Source: Calliphora vicina
Lineage: Eukaryota; Arthropoda; Insecta; Diptera; Calliphoridae
Reading direction: 5' to 3'
Assembly: GCF_958450345.1 (NCBI RefSeq)
Contig: NC_088782.1
Location: forward strand, 91,248,858 to 91,312,857
DNA: 64,000 bases
Under the pieces are notes generated by a model. That model was given only the letters and a program-made list of their open reading frames with translations, did no database searches and was not told where the DNA came from. The translations under genes were made by a program, and so were the position numbers. Positions 1 through 10,742 of the stretch are shown here, piece after piece (the first letter of the stretch is position 1; the number at the start of each line of letters is the position of its first letter).

Positions 1-182
1 AAAAAAATTTAAAAACTATTTGTTTACATAAAAATATTTAGAATTTTTATTTCAAAGTATAATTTGGTATACATCCGAATGTAGCTCTCTTACTTGTTCT
101 GTAATCACATGTAACAGTGCAAGTATTTTTTCCATGTTATTACGTGTTAAAACGTTCTATTTAACAAAACAAAGTTAAAAGT

Positions 183-950
183 AACAAGTAAGAGTGCTAT
201 ATTCGGCTGTGCCGAATCTTAAATACCCTTCACCAAATTATACTTCAAAATTTTAAATATTTTTAGGTAAACAAAATTTAATTTTTTTCCAGTTGTTTTT
301 TGAATTTTTTGGAAAAAAAAATTTTTCGATTGTTATTTTAATTTTTTTTTTTAAATATAAAAATTTTTTTTTTTTTAAATTTAAATTTTTTTTTTTTTTT
401 TTAAATTTTAAAATTTTATTTTTTGTTTTTAAATTTTTTTTTTTTTTTAAAAAAATCTGGTTCAAAATTTTTTTCCCGATTTTGACCCATTGTAGGTCCA
501 ACTTTCTATGGTCTTATATACGTCGTTGCAAATGTCTTTGAAATATCTATCATTAGATATCCATATTGTCTATATTAATGTCTTAGTAATCCAGATATAG
601 GTAAAAAAATAGGTCAAAAATCGAGGTTGTCTTGGTTTTTTCCTCATATCTCAGCCATTTGTGGACCGATTTTGCTGATTTTAAATAGCAAAATTCTCGA
701 AAGCATGTCTGACAGAATTATTGAAGATTTGGATCCCGAAGATATCTGGGGTCTTCAGAAAACTGATTTCAACAGACAGACAGACAGACAGACGGACAGA
801 CAGACAGACAGACGGACATGGCTTAATCGACTCCGCTATCTATAAGGATCCAGAATATATATACTTTATAGGGTCGGAAATGAAAAATGTAGAAATTACA
901 AATGGAATGACAAACTTATATATACCCTTCTCACGAAGGTGAAGGGTATA
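183..950 (+). mobile_element. mini-me-like element, copy A
   Basis: The copy opens with AACAAGTAAGAGTGCTATAT and the short palindrome TTCGGCTGTGCCGAA, then CCCTTCACC. It closes with CTTCTCACGAAGGTGAAGGG. Between them are a long poly-T/poly-A low-complexity stretch (about 290-460), a conserved block, a short CAGA/CGGA tract (about 774-818), and a 3' block with the words CTTTATAGGGTCGGAAATG. The architecture (conserved core plus a GTCY-type microsatellite) fits the dipteran mini-me elements; that name is from memory. There is no coding capacity. Small open frames inside are low-complexity artefacts. Confidence 0.85.
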
Positions 951-1888
951 ATAAGGCAAAAATGCAAAGATGATTAAATGCTTTGTGGAACACTTTGCAC
1001 ACTCACTTTGCAAAGAGAGCGCAAAGACTTTGCAAAGAGAGCAACGAATTTGCAAAGAGAGCAAAGAGAACAAAGACTTTGCAAAAATTAGCTTATTGGA
1101 AAGTGAGAATATTGTGGAACAGAAACAATTATCACTTTGCCAAAAAATTAAATTTGATAAGTGCAAAGTGAAAAGTTTATAAGTTGTTTGTGGAATAGGT
1201 CCCAGGTGTCTCAAAATAATGGAATTGTGTTCACACAAAGCAGCAAAACGGAGGAGCCAACTTGCAAGTATATAAATACTCAGAAAACAATTCAATCCGG
1301 CTATTGATGAGTTTTGTTCTTTTAATGGTTGTATTTTTGTTGTATATGAAATCACTCAGCCAGCAAACACTATGTAGTGCTACCAATTATAATGTATTTG
1401 TTATGTTTATTTTATACAAAATAGCAAACAATATTTAATATTGCAAATCAATTTTATAAGTAATCGTTCTTTCTTTTTCAAGTATTTATAAAAAAAATAC
1501 TACTTTAATAATTTATACCACAGATATATATACAGATTCGTCAAAACTGACGTTTACAAAAGAGGTGTATCAGCTGTGCTTAAGCCGGTAATGTGAAAGA
1601 GAAAAAAAGAAACACAACATGCGCATGATAATGTGTTTGAGAAAACAGCTATACATTACCTTTGTTACCATATGATGACAAATAAAAAAATAAAATAAAC
1701 AAACATTTTTTAACATAATTGTTCAAAAATTTAATTTTTGTTCTTTTTTTTTAATTATATTAAAAAAATAATAATACTTAATTGGAAATTGTCTCTTTAG
1801 TTGTTTATTAACGGTAAGTATTATATAAAACGTGAAAAATACATTTTAATATCATTTAAAAATATCTTTTTTGTTTTGTTACAGGAAT
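951..1888. other. no gene seen; short word repeat at 1006-1085
   Basis: AT-rich DNA without a convincing gene. At 1006-1085 the word TTTGCAAAGAGAGC occurs three times with a partial fourth, spaced about 21-22 bases apart. A TATAAATA box followed by CAATCCGG lies near 1270-1305 but nothing downstream looks coding. A GT...AG pair (about 1813-1884) frames a 70-base stretch with no credible flanking exon. Confidence 0.5.
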
Positions 1889-2524
1889 CTGTAGTGAGAT
1901 TCACTAACTTTTATGTTAGCGACAATAATTTAAGTTGTGTTTATTTAATCGATAAAGTGTATTTGCAATTTTTTCTTCGTCATCTTCATCTTTCGTAGCT
2001 GGAACTATAGTAAAAATAATGGAAACACAATTTTGTTTACTTAACTTATTAATATTTACAATAAAATATAAAAAAATAAGCTGAAAAATATGGGAATTTG
2101 AAGATTATACTACTAATTATTCACCTGGAAGAACTACTTATTTTTGTTTGCGATGTCCCAAAAGTAATCCTTTACATTTTGGACGGAAATAAGTTGTTTT
2201 GCTAGTAGAATTATTTATTAAATTATGTATTTACTAAAAAAAATAAATAAAAAAAAGTAAGTCGCAGCCAAGTGTCGAACCAACAACCTTCCGATTGCTA
2301 GTCAACGTTGTACTCACTACACCACTGGTTATTTATTTCATTGTGTGTCAAATAATTGTTTTCTACTTTTCACTTATTTTGATATTTTGTAGACAGAGAT
2401 GTCATATCTTAAACAATCGTTAAAAATAAATTACTGAATCACACTATCGCTACTGCAAGCGATTATTTATGTCGATAAACATTACGATTGTCGGTTCGTT
2501 AAAAGTTAGTGAATCGCACTACTG
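1889..2524. mobile_element. TIR element, GTAGTGNGATTCACTAAC ends
   Basis: The left end reads CTGTAGTGAGATTCACTAAC and the right end, reverse-complemented, reads CAGTAGTGCGATTCACTAAC. Similarity then continues through TTTTA...CGACAAT. The element is 636 bp with no open frame of its own. No clear target-site duplication is visible, so the superfamily is unknown; a hAT-type relation is possible from the CAGTAGTG start. It contains the tRNA-derived fragment at 2261-2328. Confidence 0.6.
2261..2328 (-). repeat. tRNA-derived SINE head (not a functional tRNA)
   Basis: Read on the minus strand the stretch has a D-arm/A-box-like GGTGTAGTGAGTA, an anticodon-arm-like region with loop CTAGCAA, and a perfect T-arm/B-box core GGTTCGA. 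The layout resembles a tRNA-Val or tRNA-Ala body. The acceptor stem does not pair and there is no 3' CCA context, so it is best read as the Pol III head of a SINE or a decayed tRNA copy. Confidence 0.6.
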
Positions 2525-2760
2525 ATGTGGTTGGTGGCCGGAATTGGAATAATTAATAGGCAAGTCGATTTTTTAGACCCCTTTTACGCTCACATTATAC
2601 AATCAATTTGGGCAAGAAATATACCATTTTAAAGGGATGTATTCACAGAAGTGCAGAATATATATTTTATTGAAATCGGTTCAGTTTTTTAGGAGTTATG
2701 AGCGTTTAAAGATGTTACTAACACATATGCAAAAACGTGTACCTTAATGTGAACCTTAAG

Positions 2761-5750
2761 CAGCGTTGCCACTCATAAAATATTTTTCCTACCAAATTTC
2801 TAATTAAAAACTACCAAAACCTACCAAATTTAAAATATTTTAGAAATGCTATATGGATTCGTTTCAAAATTAATAGTTAACTTAAAATTATATTATTGCT
2901 GCTATAAAATTACCCAGAGGAAGAAAGTTATTTAATAACACTGCAATCATAAATATGTTAAAATCGTTCAGTTTTCGAGATTTTATTTTCGAGTCTGGCT
3001 GGCTGTCCATGTATTTCACATAGCCCCCTTATAAATGTCCTCCAGAAATAAGACATTATCCGTCATAAATGCTTGATTTATATAGATATTAAATAACATT
3101 TTTACAAATAAATTACACCTAAAAATTCAATTCATAATTGACCATAGCTCCCATATAAGGCCCTCTTCCGAAAATTACTTAAACGAGCATAAAAATCCTA
3201 AAATCGTTGGTATCCCGAAAAAAATTCAACACAAATAAGTTTCATATAGAAATAAGTTAAGAAAATAAAAGTTTTGAGAGCCCTTTGGCATTTTTTGAAC
3301 TCAACACTACTAAATAAATACACATTTACCTGACTAAACTAATTTTATAAAGAACTTTTTTTAGAGAAATAACCGTTTTAAACAGATTTTTGCTGTTTTT
3401 TTTTTTTTTGAAGAACTCATGATTTATTTAAAAGAAAAACAACAACACTGATTTTTTAAGAAAAATGTGTAAATTTTATTTCATCTCAAAAAAAAAATAT
3501 ATACAAATAAAAAAACATCTAAAAAAACCAAATTAAAATTCATCTTAAAGCAGGAATTAAATTATTATAATCCAATATGTACTGTATATACATACATATA
3601 TTTAGTGTTCATTCTTAGTCATCTTCAAATAACGGTAAATTTTCAATTGCCTGGTCTAAATATGTAGAATTAAGCTTAACTAGCAATATATTTTCAAGAG
3701 TATCTTGTTTAATTCGATTACGATTATCGGTCAAAATTAGTTTCAACGATGAGAAGGCACGTTCAATAGTTACCTGAAATTAGAAATTGTTCAAATATAA
3801 TCGGTTATTAGAAAATATAAGTAAGGAAAAATATACAAAATAATACAAATTATCTTAAAAATATTCGATATATTACCTGAGTGGGAGGAACCGCGAAACA
3901 AATATTACTCAATTCATAAAGTTCTGGATCGCTATACTGTTTATCTCTCCAAAAGTGAAGGATGTTGGAGTCCACTCTTAAAAATGGCAGCTGTAAGTTA
4001 TCTATTTTAGCGCCTACTTCAATTGCTTCATTCAATGGTGATGAAAAATTTCTTGTCAAATATTCAGTTAGATATTCGTCTCCTCTATGTGAAAACTCAA
4101 TTACTTCTAGTTGTGATGATGAAGAGGAAGAAACATTTGTGTTTATCTGCTCATTATGTTTTTTTATATTTTTGATTTTTTCATGAAGTTTTTTTAAATA
4201 GTTGGTTGCTTCAAGTTTTTGTATAGGCGTTAAAGTATGGTTGAAACGTGGGTCAAGGTAAAGGCATGCAATTAAACTCTCATTATTTAGAAGTTTTTTT
4301 GTTCTAGTTTCCATACTATTTAAGAGACTTTTTGATATTTTTTGAACATATGTATTACCATCTATTTCAAAAACTTTTTCTGTGCATAGTTTGCACTTCA
4401 GCCATTCGGCATAAAAATTTCCATAATGCAATTGTTCTTCTTGGAATTTAACAATTGTTCGCTGAAGAGGCTCAAAGGCAATATAATATCCTTCAATAAA
4501 GTTCCAAAAACTATCACCGACTTCAAAATTTTCATCAAGCGATTTATTTTTAATTGGCTCAATATTAATTAGAACATCTTTAGCATTTTTTAATGATTTT
4601 ATCATGTTGTATGTAGACAATCCAGCTGGGGTAACATTAAACTATTTAATTCGAAGAAATCGCGATATCCGTTTGAAGGTTTTTTTATAAATTTAGTTAA
4701 ATTTCTGCAACTTAATAAAAAGTTCTTTATTTCTGCATCTTTTGTGACATCTAAAGCACATAGTTGTGCTGTGTGTGCAGCACATCGGCAAATTTGGATG
4801 TCACCTAATTGCATTTGGGAATTGTCTTCAAATATTTTTATATTTTTTAAGTACATTTCATTCCATCCTCGATATCTTGGCCTTCGTTTCCTTCTTCGAA
4901 AATAGAACAATGCGATAGTATTTTGGTGGTCTTAATCATATTTGCCCCATTGTCGGACGTTATTGAAACAATCTGAGTTAAATTAACATTATATTTTGTT
5001 AAGGTATTTACTATTTCGGTAGCCAAATTTCTGGAGCTGCTAGAACCTGCACCCTTTAGTTCTACCATTCCAAGTATGCGAGATTGTATTTCATGGTTCT
5101 TTATAAATTGTGCGCTTATGCCAAAAATATTCCGCGATAAACGTGTTGCACTGTCGATTTTTAGAGACAATAGTTTATGATTCAAGTCTGCTGTTATATC
5201 TTTCCGAATACTGTCGGCCACTAATTGAAGAACTTTTTGGCAGTTCCTACTATTAAGACAAAATTGTTTGCCTAACTTTTCACTTAAGCCCACGCAAATT
5301 GGGTTTATAATGTTCTTAAAATTTTCAGAATTGAGAATGTTAAATGATATACTATCCTCAGTAACAAGTCCAATATATGATCTAAACAATTGTTTTGTGC
5401 TTATTTCAATTTTTACGGCATGTTTTCGAATTTTTGTTTTTATTATATTGCTTGGGGTGTTACTATTGATGTAATTTCGGAAATCATCCTCATTTATTTT
5501 ATGTATTTTTATAACATGAGTTTTTAAATTATAAATACGATCACTTTTCAAGTTATGGGAACATAGTTTACATATGGCTAGATCATTTTCGAGATCATAA
5601 TATTTTTCCACAAATTTACGATTAAGATCACGACGCGACATTTTAAACTGCTCAATCAATGTACTTCAATAAACTGACGACAAAATAAATAAAACTTGCC
5701 CTCTGTGAATTTCTATCGACCCCTTGTCTGCCTTTTCAAAATATGTTAAG
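2761..5750 (-). mobile_element. hAT element with near-complete transposase
   Basis: The left end is the typical hAT terminus CAGCGTTGCCACTC at 2761. The transposase gene runs on the minus strand at 3615-5659, so this terminus is its 3' end. Downstream of the gene, 2761-3614 is AT-rich non-coding sequence with repeated CTACCAAA words near the end. I could not find the opposite TIR; the right boundary is approximate. The 8-mer ACCTTAAG flanks the left end and recurs at 6108-6115, but no TIR precedes that second copy, so I do not claim it as the target duplication. Confidence 0.65.
3615..5659 (-). pseudogene. hAT transposase, BED finger, one intron, frameshifted
   Basis: The product would be a DNA-cutting transposase. 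Reading from 5659 downward there is an N-terminal BED zinc finger (CKLC ... HVIKIH, residues about 30-55). The catalytic core follows with LKIDSATR and SITSDNGANM, then the hAT motif CRCAAHTAQLCALDV. The C-terminal dimerisation region contains FWRDKQYSDPELYELS and PPTQ. A GT-AG intron (3774-3876) separates PPTQ from VTIERAFSSLK, which restores the conserved hAT ending, and the stop lies at 3615-3617. Two frame breaks disable it: one near 4860-4910 and one near 4615. At the second, the usual C-x-TRW-x-STY motif has lost its middle, leaving C followed directly by STYNM. Presence of the intron shows it was not retroposed. Confidence 0.85.
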
Positions 5751-6515
5751 CAAAAGTAATTGTAATTTTTTTTCACAAATCAAGAAATTTTAAAAAGAAA
5801 TGTAAAAAAATAACATTACAAAGCCAATTTTGGTGAACAAAACTCTTGTTTTGTGATATTGGTATTAAAGGGATTTATATTTTATACACCTGAACAAATG
5901 GGCCTTTATTTCAATACATAAGTACATACATACATAATTATATAACTTATTTTTCTAAAATTTTAATTCTGCCTCCCTAACAACAATTTTATTAACAACA
6001 GATTACACTTAAAAATTTGCCAACAGAATGAGAAGTCCAAACACAATATACTTTAATTCAAAGAGAATAGTGCAAACACACATTCAATTTCTGAACATTA
6101 ATAAAAAACCTTAAGCAGTTATTTCAAAGTGAAAGAGCGCAGCAAAAAGCACAGCAAAAGAAAGCATAGGAAAAAACAAAAATGCTGAAATGCTCACAGC
6201 ATTTGAGAATTTAATTGCTGTGACTGCCTGCGCAAGCAGATAACATCTCACTGCTAACAAGCATTTTTTTATTTTTTTACTTTTGCTGTTTGTTATAGCT
6301 TGGGCGCAATTGCTGAAAAACTGTAAGCAAAGCATTTTTTTAGGTGCTTTTGCTAATTTCAAGCAAGCAATACAAACACTGAAACAAAGCAATGCGTGTT
6401 TGTCCAATTTGTTGTTGTAAAAAAATAAGAGAAACAATTAAACAGTATTGATTTCGCTCTGTTTTAAGTGAGAGTTGTTATAGAAAACAAAGAAGAAGAC
6501 TTTAGTAATTTAAAG
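5660..6515. other. no gene seen; AGCAAA/GCTGAAA word-rich stretch
   Basis: The first 400 bases are plain AT-rich sequence. From about 6111 to 6440 the DNA is unusually rich in related words such as AGCAAAAGC, GCTGAAA, AAGCA and GCAAGCA on both strands. This gives a 108-codon minus-strand open frame that is alanine/phenylalanine/leucine-rich and looks like nothing known. I read it as repeat, not as a gene. Confidence 0.4.
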
Positions 6516-7120
6516 CAGTGTTGCCATTTTGACGCTTTTCGGGTATTTTATGACGCTTTTTTGGTCTCGTTACACTTTTATTTTTTCCAAATACCCTTTT
6601 TTTAACGCTTTTTCCATATTTTGTGGCGCTTTTGTTAAAACTTTGTGATTTTGTAACAAATCAAACTTATAAAAGACCTGGAGGCAAATTATCTGAGTAT
6701 TTCATTAAAGTTGTTTTGTGTCCCGGTGATGATGATGATTATTAAAAAGATGTATTTGAAAATAAAATTGGTTTTCTATAAAAAGTTATCCTTAATTTGT
6801 TTTTTATTGAATTGTTATTTATTTTAAGGTTTTATTTACTCCTAAGTAAATAATAAAATAAATAATTTAATTCAAAATTTAAACTTGCCTTTTATATTTA
6901 AATTTTGTTGCTTTTTACCCTTGTTCTGAGTGCCAATTTTATTACCGTTTTTACACGTTTTGAATGAGTTATTTGCAAAGCGAAAAAATAAATTTTAAAT
7001 TTTTTTTGTTAAAATTTTCCATTTTTTCTCTTGGCGCTTTTTACTCTTTTTTTCTTAATTTTTTTACCCTTTTTTACTATACACTTGACGCTTTTCTTCA
7101 TTTCTAAAATGGCAACACTG
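6516..7120. mobile_element. hAT MITE, CAGTGTTGCCATTTT ends
   Basis: Perfect TIRs CAGTGTTGCCATTTT and AAAATGGCAACACTG bound a 605-bp non-coding element. An identical 8-bp target duplication ATTTAAAG lies immediately outside (6508-6515 and 7121-7128). Eight-base duplications and CAGTGTTGCCA-like termini are diagnostic for hAT. Inside, the word TGACGCTTTT and variants (GACGCTTTT, GGCGCTTTT, AACGCTTTT) recur near both ends and are probable transposase-binding repeats. Confidence 0.92.
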
Positions 7121-7224
7121 ATTTAAAGTCCCATATGCATAAACAATTTTTAAATTTATCAAACAAAATTTCCATTCAAAATCTGTTTTATAAACCTTTG
7201 ACAAATTTAAAAACTGTTTATGCA

Positions 7225-8060
7225 TATGAGGGTAAATATGTAATTGTACATAAGTAAATAGTTATTTTATATGTGCAGAACTATAATTGTGACGGTTTTC
7301 TAACTTCATACGAATCAATTACTTATCACTGCATGAAGTTTAATCAAAAATGGGAAGGGTCGGAAAAAATGGTGAGTCGCCTCCCATACAAAGTAAATAG
7401 TTATTTCTAAATATTTTGTGAACTATAATTGCAAGATTCTTCAAACTTTTCGCTGAAATTGTTCGGGATTGGAATAGTGGGCGTGGCACACCCTATACAA
7501 AGTATATAATTAATTTCGAATATCTGTAGAACTATAATTGTAAAAGTGTTTAAACTTATAGCGAATTAATTTCTTATTACTGTGCGGAGTTTAGCTGAAT
7601 ATAGACGGAATTAGATTAGAGGGCATAGCACCCAAAATGGGAGGGGTCGGAAAAGGAGGTGAGTCACCTCCCATACAAAGTAATAATTGCAAGGTTCTTC
7701 AAACTTACCATTTTACACACATTACATTACACACATTTTACTCTCTTACCATTTTACACAGATTGGCTGAAAATGGTCGGGATTGCATTAGTGGTTGTGG
7801 CACAAAGTAAATAATTAATTTTGAATATCTGGAGAACTATAATTCTAAAAGAATTTAAACTCGGTATTAATCAATTTATTACCATTATACGGAGGTTAGC
7901 TAAGCATGATCGGCTTAGTAGGAATGACCCCTCCCTTATAAAGGAAAGTTAAAGTAAAGCTTGATATTTACATAAAAAGTTTAAAAATGGGTGGGATTAG
8001 AGCACTGGAGTGGTATGTCCCATACAAAATTAGTTAGATATTTTGGAATATCAAGTGAAC
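7225..8060. repeat. decayed tandem repeat, GTGGGCGTGGC/CTCCCATACAAAGT family, locus 1
   Basis: Several degenerate units follow one another. Each contains GAACTATAATTG, then TTCAAACTT, then a TTATCACT-like segment, GGCTGAAAATGG, a GGGATTGGATTAGTGGGCGT-like segment and CTCCCATACAAAGT. Unit length is roughly 120-150 bases and variable. The same family is at 37590-38480. Both arrays are followed within about 100 bases by a TAGGAGTARCGAAG block ending in a GGTTAT- or GTGTTAT-like word, which could be the end of a larger mobile unit. Confidence 0.7.
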
Positions 8061-8298
8061 TGTAATTGAGAGATTCTCAAATTTTGTATGTGTTATTTTC
8101 GTATTTCCATGCATATTTTTTTAATTTTACTAGGGTAGGAGTAGCGAAGTGCACCGTGTTATGCAAGTTGGAATAATTGTGCATGGTGAAGAATTCTCCA
8201 TGCAAAAATAAGCAAGTAAGTTAAATATGAAATTAAAGTTATGTTTTATTTTACATTCAATTTATAAAGTTAAAAGTGCAAGGTACATATTGTCAAGG

Positions 8299-8735
8299 AT
8301 ACTGACCTGAAATGATGGAGTTTATTGGACCAATTCTTCCGAGGATCAGTGGTAAGTAGTCCTAAGTGCCTGGAAATAAATAATTCATTATAATTTATTA
8401 ACTTCTTAACAACTTTTTCATTTCGTTTTAGGGTACTCTATCTAATGAAAATTTCAAAAATGGACAAAGATGCTCACCTGTAACCATCGACGTGATTGGA
8501 CCAATTCTTCCGAGGATCAGCGGTAAGTAGTCCTAAGTGCCTGGAAATAAAGAATTAATTATAATTGAATAACTTCTTAACAACTTTTTCATTTCTTTTA
8601 GGGTACACTATCTGATGGAAATTTCAAAAATGGACAAAGATGCTCAACTGTAACCATCGACTTAATTGGACCAATTCTTCCGGGGATCCTGTATATGTAC
8701 ATGAATATGATCAATTTTGAGATATTTAATAAAAG
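8299..8735 (+). repeat. triplicated 170-bp unit with exon/intron-like layout
   Basis: ATTGGACCAATTCTTCCG occurs at 8324, 8495 and 8665 (spacings 171 and 170). After the first two copies comes GTAAGT (8352, 8523), and about 80 bases later TTTTAG (ending 8431, 8601), i.e. plausible splice donors and acceptors. The block between (91 bases, 8432-8522) is open in one frame, starting G-T-L-S-N-E-N-F-K-N-G and ending GPILPRIS. The third copy runs on to a stop after KSSIYYLI and carries AATAAA. Because 91 is not a multiple of three, joining consecutive blocks at the canonical sites meets a stop after four codons, so a single continuous protein is not supported. I do not recognise the peptide. Confidence 0.5.
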
Positions 8736-9418
8736 TTCTATATATTATTTGATTTAACGTTGAAAAATTGCTGTCTGCAATTTTATTCCACATATTGCCC
8801 ACTTTTAAAAAACACTTTATAAATCACTTTTTTTAGTAGAAATCATTATATTGAAATATTGCCAGCTAATGTTGGTATAACACAATCGGTTCATAATTTA
8901 CTATAGCTCCTACTTACTAAAACCACTTCAACGAATATTAAATTAATAAAACAGGTATTTATATAAAATTTAACACTGACCACAGAGTCCAAAAAAGTTA
9001 TGCCCAACTAAATGACGCATTTAAAATTTTTACACGAAACCACTTTAGAAAAACAACACATAAATACCCGTTTATACATAAATCAAATATTCCCGATTGT
9101 GATCAAATAGAAAACCAACTCGATGTGTTCCAAATAGATTACAAACAACGGCCGGCCGTTAAATGGACATACATAACACACATAAAAAATGCACAAACCA
9201 CACAATAAAATAACACATAAAAATGGACTAAACACAAAATAAAATTATACAAACTTATTTTATACAAAATTCCAATTGGTTATATACTTTTACCAATTGG
9301 AACTAAAGCCGGAAATACAAGAGATTTTACATTTTGGACAGAAATTTATTTCTTCCAATTTGCAAAATCATGCATTTTCCGGCTTCATTTAACACGTTAA
9401 AAATTTACAAAAACTTAC
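8736..9418. other. no gene seen
   Basis: AT-rich sequence with no supported gene. A small palindrome pair (CCAATTGG at about 9272 and 9292) and a GCCGGAAA...TTTTCCGGC inverted pair (about 9310-9384) are the only structures I noticed. Confidence 0.4.
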
Positions 9419-9471
9419 CTTGTCGGATCCTTCGGGAAGCGATGTAGATTCTCCACTTTTGGGCAACCCAT
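9419..9471 (-). CDS. possible THAP-domain exon fragment
   Basis: On the minus strand an ATG opens MGCPKVENLHRFPKDPT and runs into a consensus splice donor (AG|GTAAGT, intron from 9418 downward). The stretch matches the centre of a THAP DNA-binding domain: hydrophobic residue, then H-R-F-P-K-D, as in many insect THAP proteins and P-type transposases. The upstream zinc-binding cysteines and the downstream tryptophan exon were not found, so the methionine may be internal. It lies next to a Tc1/mariner relic on the other strand and is probably mobile-element derived. Confidence 0.4.
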
Positions 9472-9629
9472 TACACATTTACGAATCCAGAAATTTAATA
9501 CAAATTTAATTAATTATGAAATACAAAAAAACAAAACAAATTGTACTTACATTTTTCTTTTTGCTGTTTTTGCGGCCACTTGTATTGCAATGTGAATTTG
9601 TAGAACAAATTCATCCGCCTTCATCCAAT

Positions 9630-9899
9630 GACACAACAAAAATGAGGAAATTTTGTTTATTAACTCATGACAGTGTTTTTTGAATAAAACATCACAGAGT
9701 GCCTTCTTATTTCTGGTCCGATTTGGCATCATGTCACTATGGAAAAAACGCCCTTGAGTGGTATTCAAACAATAATGTCAATTGCATACCACGGGAGTCA
9801 AATCCACCCAACTGTAAAGAACTTCGACCCGAAGCAACTATAAAATTTTTGAGAATTTGTATATTGAATATAAATAAATACACAGCCACGTTAATCTGA
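9630..9899 (+). pseudogene. mariner/Tc1-type transposase, C-terminal relic
   Basis: From about 9684 the plus strand reads N-K-H-H-R, then FWSDLASCHYGKNALEWY and an NPPNCKELRP segment. This is the characteristic third-acidic-residue region of Tc1/mariner transposases: F-W-x-D-L-A-S-x-H-Y, then N-P-P-N-x-x-x-L-R-P. After LRP the expected I-E is replaced and the frame becomes non-homologous. The catalytic N-terminal two thirds are absent, leaving an isolated dead tail. Codons before the VPSYFW segment continue the match, so the usable start lies upstream of any methionine. Confidence 0.75.
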
Positions 9900-10317
9900 T
9901 AATTACTTGTTTGTTGTTTTTCCTTTTATCTTGCAAATTTAAAATAGTATAGTCTGTAGTTATCGCAATACCGTTTTTTTTTGGATCGATCCATATTTGA
10001 CCCAGACCCCATATTAGACCTATTCCGAAAATATCTTAAATACGCATAAATCTTTTTCAAATATAACAAATATTGCTATTGAACCAACATTTTAAACAAA
10101 TCAGTTGATCCAAAATTCATACTACTGGAATTTGTGAATATCAGTCCATATTCGACCCTCCGTTAGTCGGAATGTATAAAATTGATATTAATAAAGAAAA
10201 AGCCGCGTTAGAAAATAATCTATTCGATTTTTTTCGTAAACATAAAAACAATAATAAATTCAAAGTATTCAAAAGAGTATCAACCAGATCAGTTGCAATT
10301 AACGGAGGGAAAATCAC
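9900..10317. other. no gene seen
   Basis: AT-rich, multiple stops in all frames. The phrase CCCATATTAGACCTATTCCG and relatives resemble diffuse repeats seen elsewhere in the window (about 3150 and 10690), but no boundaries can be set. Confidence 0.4.
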
Positions 10318-10320
10318 TTA

Positions 10321-10576
10321 GGCCCTAATTTTGTAAATCACGTCACCAAAGTGATATTTATGTGCAAAGCAAAAACAACAATTCACACATTTCAAAAATT
10401 TGTTTTATGTACAAATTGTAACCAAACAAACGCACAAAAATTCAAGCGTTGATTTGCCTTTCATAATTTGAAAATTGTGTACACAAAACAAAAACAAATT
10501 TTTAAAATGTGTGAAATGTTGTTTTTGCTTTGCACATAAACATCACTTTGGTGACGTGATTTACAAAATTAGGGCC
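10321..10576. mobile_element. Harbinger-type MITE, GGCCCTAATTTTG family, copy 1
   Basis: The 256-bp element has TIRs GGCCCTAATTTTGTAAATCA... of about 55 bases and is flanked by TTA on both sides (10318-10320, 10577-10579). A 3-bp TTA/TAA duplication is the PIF/Harbinger signature. Two more copies lie at 11377-11601 and 58256-58518. The interior is nearly a complete palindrome, with AAAACAAAAACAAAT words in both arms. Confidence 0.88.
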
Positions 10577-10742
10577 TTAAATACTCATAAATCTCTTATA
10601 AATACTTCCATCAGCTTGATTGCCAACTAATGTTGGTATATATAAAAATCAATGTAACGATTTTTTGGAAGATTAGCCTATAATTAATTGCTCATAGTTC
10701 CCATATATGACCGTTTTCCTAAAAACACATTAACCTCTATAA

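Noticed and set aside
253..541. Lysine/phenylalanine-rich frames on both strands
   Set aside because: Poly-A/poly-T low-complexity part of mini-me copy A.
1801..1998. GT...AG pair (about 1813-1884) resembling a short intron
   Set aside because: No credible coding exon on either side and the right side runs into a TIR element.
2261..2328. A functional tRNA gene
   Set aside because: No acceptor-stem pairing and imperfect anticodon stem; only the internal promoter-like boxes match.
6108..6115. ACCTTAAG as the second target duplication of the hAT element starting at 2761
   Set aside because: The same 8-mer precedes 2761, but no inverted terminus stands before 6108; an 8-base match over several kb can occur by chance.
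9547..9768. 73-codon minus-strand frame ending at a possible splice donor
   Set aside because: It overlaps the better supported Tc1/mariner relic on the plus strand and has no recognisable domain.
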